A stretch of 9,752 nucleotides of DNA from Bacillota bacterium (GTDB lineage: Bacteria; Bacillota; Clostridia; Christensenellales; UMGS416): NCBI GenBank assembly GCA_023409755.1, contig JAEYRA010000133.1:1-9752 (forward strand). The letters run 5' to 3'. Of the stretch, positions 5,750 to 9,752 are shown one piece after another. The notes under the pieces were generated by a model. That model searched no databases and was not told where the DNA came from. It saw nothing but the letters and a program-made list of their open reading frames with translations. The stretch's first letter is position 1; each line of letters begins with the position of its first letter. The position numbers were made by a program, and so were the translations under genes.

Positions 5750-7204
5750 ATGAAGATCCTGTTTGTTGACATCGACACCCTGCGGCCCGACCATATGGGC
5801 TGCTACGGCTACCACCGCAACACCACGCCCAACATGGACGCCATCGCGCGGGAAGGGATGCGCTTCAACCGCTACTACTGCTCGGATGCGCCGTGCCTGC
5901 CGTCGCGGGCGGCGTTGGTGTCGGGGCTTTTCGGCATCCACAATGGCGCGGTGGGCCACGGCGGCACAGCGGCTGACCGCCGGCTGACCGGCCCGACCCG
6001 CGACTTCCAGGACGAGGTGGACCGCAACAGCTTCCATCAGATCTTCCGCAAGGCTGGCTTGTACACTGCCTCCATCAGCACCTTCCCTGAGCGCCACTCG
6101 TCCTGGTGGTTCAACGCCGGCTTCAACGAGACGCACAACGTGGGCGGCGGCGGCATGGAGTCGGGCGAGGAGGTGCTGCCGGTGGCCCTCAATTGGGTGG
6201 AGCGCAACGCCGACCGGCCTGACTGGTTCCTGCATGTCCACCTGTGGGACCCGCACACCCCCTACCGCGCACCGGCGGAGTTCGGCAATCCCTTTGCCGA
6301 CGAACCCCTGCCGGAGTTCTTCACCGAGGAGGCGCTGGCCCGGCATCTCAAGGCCATCGGGCCCCACACCATCAACGAGATCAACATGTACAACAGCGAC
6401 GAATCGCCCCGGTACCCCCGGCACCCCGGCGAGGCCCATGACATGGCGGGGCTGCGGCGGGTCATCGATGGCTATGACACCGGAATCCGCTACGCCGACC
6501 ACCTGGTGGGGCAGATCTTCGACGCCCTGCGCGCCAAGGGTGTCTTTGAGGAAGTGGCGGTCATCATCACCTCCGATCATGGGGAGAACTTCGGTGAGCT
6601 GGGCTTGTATGCCGAGCACGGCACCGCAGACCACGGCACCTGCCGCATCCCCATGCTGCTGCGCTGGCCCGGCGGGCAGTGCGGCGTGGACGATGCCTTC
6701 CATTACAACATCGACCTGTGCCCCACGATGGCTGACCTGCTGGGGGTGGAGAAGTGGCACAAGTGGGACGGCGACAGCTACGCCGCCACCGTGCGCACCG
6801 GCGAGCCCTGCGGGTGGGATCACCTCATCCTCTCCCAGATGGCGCACGTTTGCCAGCGGTCGGCGCGGTTTGACCGGTGGTTGTACATCCGCACCATCCA
6901 TGACGGGTTCCACCTCTTCCCGCGGGAGATGCTCTTTGACCTCGAAACCGACCCCTACGAGCAGCACGATCTGGCAGCGGCGCTGCCCGATGTCTGCGCC
7001 CGGGGAGCGCGGCTCATCCTCAATTGGCAGGAGGAGATGATGGCCGCCTCCGCCAGCCCCATCGACCCCCTGTGGACGGTGATGGAGGAGGGCGGCCCCT
7101 ACCACGCGCCGCAGTGGGCGCTGGAGCGGTATGTGAAGCGGCTGGAGGCCACCGGCCGGCCGGAGGGTGCCCAAGCCCTGCGGGAGAAGTATAACCTGCA
7201 ATGA
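5750..7204 (+). CDS. Type I sulfatase, Cys-type, cytoplasmic
   Basis: This encodes 484 residues from the ATG at 5750, with GGGAGG 6 bases upstream. It is a formylglycine-dependent sulfatase that should hydrolyse sulfate esters or N-sulfo groups. Metal-binding acidic residues appear at the start (Asp7 and Asp9 in FVDIDTLRPDHMGCYGY). The modification site is Cys49 in CLPSR, matching C-x-P-x-R with Arg53. Later come HLWDPHTPY (164-172) and the metal-site motif SDHGE (275-279), then a C-terminal subdomain with DLETDPYEQHDL (397-408). The N-terminus is not a signal peptide, since the catalytic strand begins at residue 2, so the enzyme should act in the cytoplasm on imported substrates. The closest motif resemblance is to heparan N-sulfatase-like or choline-sulfatase-like members. 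Substrate is not determinable from sequence alone. The maturase that would activate Cys49 is encoded just downstream. Confidence 0.95.
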   Translation: MKILFVDIDTLRPDHMGCYGYHRNTTPNMDAIAREGMRFNRYYCSDAPCLPSRAALVSGLFGIHNGAVGHGGTAADRRLTGPTRDFQDEVDRNSFHQIFRKAGLYTASISTFPERHSSWWFNAGFNETHNVGGGGMESGEEVLPVALNWVERNADRPDWFLHVHLWDPHTPYRAPAEFGNPFADEPLPEFFTEEALARHLKAIGPHTINEINMYNSDESPRYPRHPGEAHDMAGLRRVIDGYDTGIRYADHLVGQIFDALRAKGVFEEVAVIITSDHGENFGELGLYAEHGTADHGTCRIPMLLRWPGGQCGVDDAFHYNIDLCPTMADLLGVEKWHKWDGDSYAATVRTGEPCGWDHLILSQMAHVCQRSARFDRWLYIRTIHDGFHLFPREMLFDLETDPYEQHDLAAALPDVCARGARLILNWQEEMMAASASPIDPLWTVMEEGGPYHAPQWALERYVKRLEATGRPEGAQALREKYNLQ

Positions 7205-7207
7205 TTA

Positions 7208-7251
7208 CGACAGGGCCGGACGGAGGAGTCGTCCGGCCCTGTCGCATTTTT
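7208..7251 (+). terminator. Strong intrinsic terminator after the sulfatase gene
   Basis: A perfect 15-bp GC-rich stem (7208-7222 with 7230-7244) has a 7-base loop and is followed by CATTTTT. It starts 3 bases after the sulfatase stop and should uncouple the sulfatase transcript from the maturase gene. Confidence 0.92.
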
Positions 7252-7313
7252 CACTTCGCAGAATTGGACGCAGCCCACAGCGCGCCAGGTGCTGCGGTTT
7301 GCCGGGCGTGCCG

Positions 7314-7342
7314 TTGGCAGTATTCTTGACTTGGGGTACAAT
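7314..7342 (+). promoter_or_regulatory. Promoter of the maturase-permease operon
   Basis: TTGGCA (7314-7319), an exact 17-bp spacer and TACAAT (7337-7342); each box matches 5 of 6 consensus bases. A start near 7349 leaves a leader of about 43 bases. The strong match suggests constitutive expression, unlike the activator-type sulfatase promoter. Confidence 0.8.
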
Positions 7343-7391
7343 GAACGACAGCGGGCCGCGCGGCGGTCCAATACCGCAAAAGGAGAATGCC

Positions 7392-8522
7392 ATGCCACCG
7401 GTCTCCCTCCTCATCAAGCCCGCGTCCAGCGCCTGCAACCTGCGGTGCAAGTACTGCTTCTACTTCTCAGAGGCGGGGCAGCGCACGGTGCCCTACTATG
7501 GCATGATGAGCGAGGAGACGCTGGAAGCCGTGGTGCGCAAGGCGCTGGCTTACGCCGACGGCTCCTGCGGGTTCGCCTTCCAGGGTGGGGAGCCGATGCT
7601 GGCGGGACTGCCGTTCTTCCGGAAGCTCATGGAGCTGGAGGAGCGCTACAACACCAAGGGCGTGGCGGTGCACAACTCCATCCAGACCAATGGCACGCTG
7701 GTGAATGAGGAGTGGGCGCAGTTCTTCCACGATCATCATTACCTGGTGGGCCTGTCGCTGGATGGCGACCGCGACACCCACAACCTGCACCGGGTGGATG
7801 CCGGGCGGCGGGGCACGTTCCCGCAGGTGCTGGCGGCGGCACGGCTCTTTGACCGCTTTGCCGTGGAGTACAACATCCTGACGGTGGTAACTGCCAACAC
7901 GGCGCGGTACGCCGGGCGGGTGTATGACTTCTATAAAAAGAATGGCTTCCGGTATCTGCAGTTCATCCACTGCCTGGACCCGCTGGGCAGGGAGCCGGGG
8001 AGCCTTCCCCACTCCCTGGGGGCCGAGGGGCTGGAGCGGTTCCTCAAAACCCTGTTTGACCGCTGGTACGAGGACCTGATGACCGGCCAATACGTGAGCG
8101 TGCGGTACTTTGACAACCTGGTGCAGATGCTGCTGGGCCACCCGCCGGAGGCCTGCGGCATGGCCGGGGTGTGCGGCGTCAACCTGGTGCTGGAGTCGGA
8201 CGGCGGTGCGTACCCCTGCGATTTCTACATGCTGGACGAGTGGCGGCTGGGCAACCTGGTGACCGACGAGGTTGTCGACCTCATTGCCAGCCCCCGTGCT
8301 GAGGAATTCCGGCGGCTTTCCGTAGAGCCGGCCGCGCCTTGCCGGGGGTGCCGGTGGTTTGCCCTGTGCCGCGGCGGCTGCCGGCGCGAGCGGGAGCGTG
8401 CCACCGGGGGTCTGGACGTCAACGTGTTCTGCGAGGCCTACCGTGGTTTCTTTGAGTATGCCTATCCCCGCTTGGCGCAGGCGGCGCGGCTGGCCGCCCA
8501 GCGGGAGGGGTGGGCACGATGA
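7392..8522 (+). CDS. Anaerobic sulfatase-maturating enzyme (radical SAM/SPASM)
   Basis: This encodes 376 residues from the ATG at 7392, with AAAGGAG 8 bases upstream. Longer in-frame upstream starts precede the promoter and are not credible. The enzyme oxidises the sulfatase active-site Cys (or Ser) to C-alpha-formylglycine without oxygen. The radical SAM cluster motif is C15-x3-C19-x2-C22 (CNLRCKYC), with GGEP at 65-68 for SAM binding. The SPASM region has eight cysteines at 255, 261, 276, 317, 320, 326, 330 and 347, which would hold two auxiliary [4Fe-4S] clusters. Asp277 directly follows Cys276, as in the catalytic PCD motif of characterised Clostridium anSME. Length is normal for the family. 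The partner is evidently the adjacent Cys-type sulfatase. The oxygen-sensitive chemistry supports an anaerobic host. Confidence 0.96.
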   Translation: MPPVSLLIKPASSACNLRCKYCFYFSEAGQRTVPYYGMMSEETLEAVVRKALAYADGSCGFAFQGGEPMLAGLPFFRKLMELEERYNTKGVAVHNSIQTNGTLVNEEWAQFFHDHHYLVGLSLDGDRDTHNLHRVDAGRRGTFPQVLAAARLFDRFAVEYNILTVVTANTARYAGRVYDFYKKNGFRYLQFIHCLDPLGREPGSLPHSLGAEGLERFLKTLFDRWYEDLMTGQYVSVRYFDNLVQMLLGHPPEACGMAGVCGVNLVLESDGGAYPCDFYMLDEWRLGNLVTDEVVDLIASPRAEEFRRLSVEPAAPCRGCRWFALCRGGCRRERERATGGLDVNVFCEAYRGFFEYAYPRLAQAARLAAQREGWAR

Positions 8523-9346
8523 ACGAGCTTCTCTATGGCCTGGTCGCCCTGCTCGCTACGATTGTGGGAGCCATCTGCGGTGTGGGCGGCGGCATTGTCA
8601 TCAAGCCGGCACTGGACGCCATCGGCGGCCTTTCCGCCAGTGCCATCAGCTTTTTGTCCGGCTGCACGGTGCTGGCGATGGCAGCGGTGTCGGTGCTGCG
8701 GCGCAGCGTGGGCGGCAAGGCGGGCAAACCGGCGCAGGGCGGCTCAGCCCGGGGGGCGGGCATCCGCATTTGGCTGCCCGCCGGGGCTGTGGCTGGCGGG
8801 CTCATCGGCAAGGCGGCGTTTGAGGCACTGAAGGCCGTGGTGCCCAATGACAACACGGTCTTTGCTACCCAGGCGGGGCTGTTGTTCGTGGTGCTGGTGG
8901 TGTCGCTGTGGTATGCCTTTGTGGGGGCACGGCTGAAGGGTCGCGCGGTGCGCCACCCGTTGGCCTGCGCGGCGGTGGGGGCGGGGCTGGGGGTGCTGTC
9001 GTCGTTCCTGGGCATCGGTGGCGGGCCCATCAACCTGGCGGCGCTGGGTTACTTCTTCGCCATGGATACCAAGGAAGCGGCGGGCACATCGCTCTATATC
9101 ATCCTGTTTGCCCAGCTCAGCAGCTTTTTGCAGACGTTGCTGACCCGCACCGTGCCGGCGGTGGACGGCGTGGCGCTCCTGGTGATGATGGCTGCGGCAG
9201 TGACCGGGGGGCTCATCGGCAGCGCCATCAGCCGGCGCATCGACGCGGCGGCGGTCAACCGCCTGTTCATCGCGTTCACTGCCAGCGTGCTGCTCCTCGA
9301 TGGGGCGAACTTCGTGAACTTCCTGCTGAAGGCGACGGGGGCATAG
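8519..9346 (+). CDS. TauE/SafE (TSUP) family permease, probable sulfur-anion exporter
   Basis: This encodes 275 residues from the ATG at 8519, which overlaps the maturase stop by ATGA. GGGAGGGG lies 8 bases upstream. The GTG at 8510 falls within the ribosome binding site and is less likely. About eight hydrophobic segments are visible. The two inverted-repeat halves each carry the TSUP glycine signature: GAICGVGGGIVIKPAL (about 17-32) and SSFLGIGGGPINLAAL in the second half. A basic loop (RRSVGGKAGKPAQ) lies between the early TM segments, and KATGA ends the protein. TSUP members carry sulfite, sulfoacetate, sulfate-type or other small organic anions. Translational coupling to the maturase and nearness to the sulfatase suggest export of sulfate or a related product released in the cytoplasm. 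Direction and substrate are inferred. Confidence 0.92.
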   Translation: MNELLYGLVALLATIVGAICGVGGGIVIKPALDAIGGLSASAISFLSGCTVLAMAAVSVLRRSVGGKAGKPAQGGSARGAGIRIWLPAGAVAGGLIGKAAFEALKAVVPNDNTVFATQAGLLFVVLVVSLWYAFVGARLKGRAVRHPLACAAVGAGLGVLSSFLGIGGGPINLAALGYFFAMDTKEAAGTSLYIILFAQLSSFLQTLLTRTVPAVDGVALLVMMAAAVTGGLIGSAISRRIDAAAVNRLFIAFTASVLLLDGANFVNFLLKATGA

Positions 9347-9409
9347 CAAAGAGCACAGCATCCAAAGTTTTCCCTCTTCGCGCAGAGAACCTCTTCCATT
9401 CAGCCGACA

Positions 9410-9655
9410 AACAGGGTGGGCATCGAGCCTTTGTGCTCGATGTCCACTGTTCTTCCGTGCGGAGTCCCTTGGGCCTTCTGCGTTTCACATTGCCCGGAAG
9501 TTGCGCTCATCACTTCGGCCCGGTCCGAAGGCCCGACCTTTGAGCACAAAGAACAGCTCGCAGAAGGTCGGTTTCGCAGAGCAGATCCTGCCGCGGCAAC
9601 CCAAGCCCATGGGGTTGCCGTGTGCATTGTGGCGCAGGGGCTCCATGCGCCGCCA
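9410..9655. ncRNA. Candidate structured RNA or folded repeat, unassigned
   Basis: The 400 bases after the permease hold no convincing gene but a chain of stems. These are 9416-9428 with 9435-9447 (13 bp with one G-U on the plus strand); 9513-9518 with 9525-9530; 9533-9540 with 9564-9571 enclosing a 4-bp inner stem (9542-9545 with 9556-9559); 9594-9602 with 9612-9620 (9 bp perfect); and 9631-9636 with 9646-9651. An alternative pairing joins 9471-9478 with 9527-9534. Three closing wobble positions pair only as plus-strand RNA. The only promoter-like sequence nearby, TTCATA-18-TACTAT (9714 to 9685), points to the minus strand. No clear terminator is visible either way. I could not match it to RNase P, tmRNA, SRP or a T-box. 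A TTGACA at 9743-9748 may be the -35 of a gene beyond the window. Confidence 0.35.
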
Positions 9656-9752
9656 GATATCCCCCCGTTAATCAACGAATCAATATAGTACAAAGAATGG
9701 TCAATGCCTATGAAGAAATGCAGCGGGGACACGCGCTATACTTTTGACATAG

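Noticed and set aside
4642..5769. 375-residue plus-strand frame opposite the AraC gene, and 469-residue minus frame 4035-5444
   Set aside because: Shadow frames of the toroid and AraC genes; no domain motifs and no ribosome binding sites.
5633..7201. 522-residue minus-strand frame opposite the sulfatase
   Set aside because: GC-rich shadow frame. The plus-strand protein has complete sulfatase motifs; the antisense product has low-complexity Val/Gly/Arg-rich composition and no start signal.
7341..7391. In-frame upstream ATG that would add 17 residues to the maturase
   Set aside because: It overlaps the -10 box (7337-7342), so it would not be in the transcript; the ATG at 7392 has the better ribosome binding site and restores the family's residue numbering.
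9487..9507. Partial likeness to the integrase arm repeat (TTGCCCGGAAGTTGC)
   Set aside because: Several mismatches, no integrase or att copy nearby; treated as coincidence.
9447..9557. Possible 6S RNA (likeness of GGAGTCCCTTGGGCC and a CGG-CCG hairpin to 6S signatures)
   Set aside because: The overall single long rod with a central bubble expected for 6S RNA is not formed; separate hairpins dominate, so the name is not supported.
9400..9732. 110-residue minus-strand frame covering the terminal stem-loop block
   Set aside because: Starts at a GTG without a ribosome binding site, composition is atypical, and the region is dominated by hairpins; kept as a candidate RNA instead.

Overview
The window looks like chromosomal DNA from a GC-rich anaerobic Clostridia (Bacillota) bacterium, plausibly an Oscillospiraceae/Ruminococcaceae-type gut organism. 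The basis is strong GGAGG-type ribosome binding sites, sigma-A-like promoters, an anaerobic (radical SAM) sulfatase maturase, and a tRNA-Arg(ACG) with an encoded CCA end. Lineage is inference. Positions of about 3.6 kb onward are clearly GC-richer than the left third, which fits a native right part and an acquired left part.

Left part (1-3.5 kb): a decayed integrative element sits in the 3' end of a tRNA-Arg gene. The intact tRNA (3397-3473, minus strand) marks one end. A 33-bp copy of the tRNA 3' end with one mismatch (809-841) marks the other. Each copy is followed, in the tRNA's own direction, by a strong but different intrinsic terminator. Inside lie a tyrosine integrase broken by one stop codon and one frameshift (972-2154), and one intact cargo gene for a two-TM protein with a Thr/Pro linker and two related C-terminal domains (2231-3100). 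A 21-bp repeat (20/21) stands just inside each end and resembles integrase arm-type binding sites. Outside the element, 55-210 is a truncated second copy of the cargo gene's C-terminus with its own hairpin, and 321-587 encodes a small three-TM protein. This suggests more than one related element has landed here.

Right part (3.6-9.4 kb): a gene for a squalene-cyclase-like alpha/alpha toroid protein of unknown function (3765-4709) converges on an AraC-family regulator (4777-5640, minus). The regulator is divergent from a cytoplasmic Cys-type sulfatase (5750-7204), with back-to-back promoters in a 109-bp gap. After a strong terminator and a new near-consensus promoter come an anaerobic sulfatase-maturating enzyme (7392-8522) and, overlapping by ATGA, a TauE/SafE (TSUP) anion permease (8519-9346). 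Together these form a compact desulfation module: the regulator probably controls the sulfatase, the maturase converts its Cys49 to formylglycine, and the permease may export the released sulfur oxyanion.

The last 400 bases hold no convincing gene but contain several strong stem-loops, a candidate structured RNA or repeat that I could not assign.
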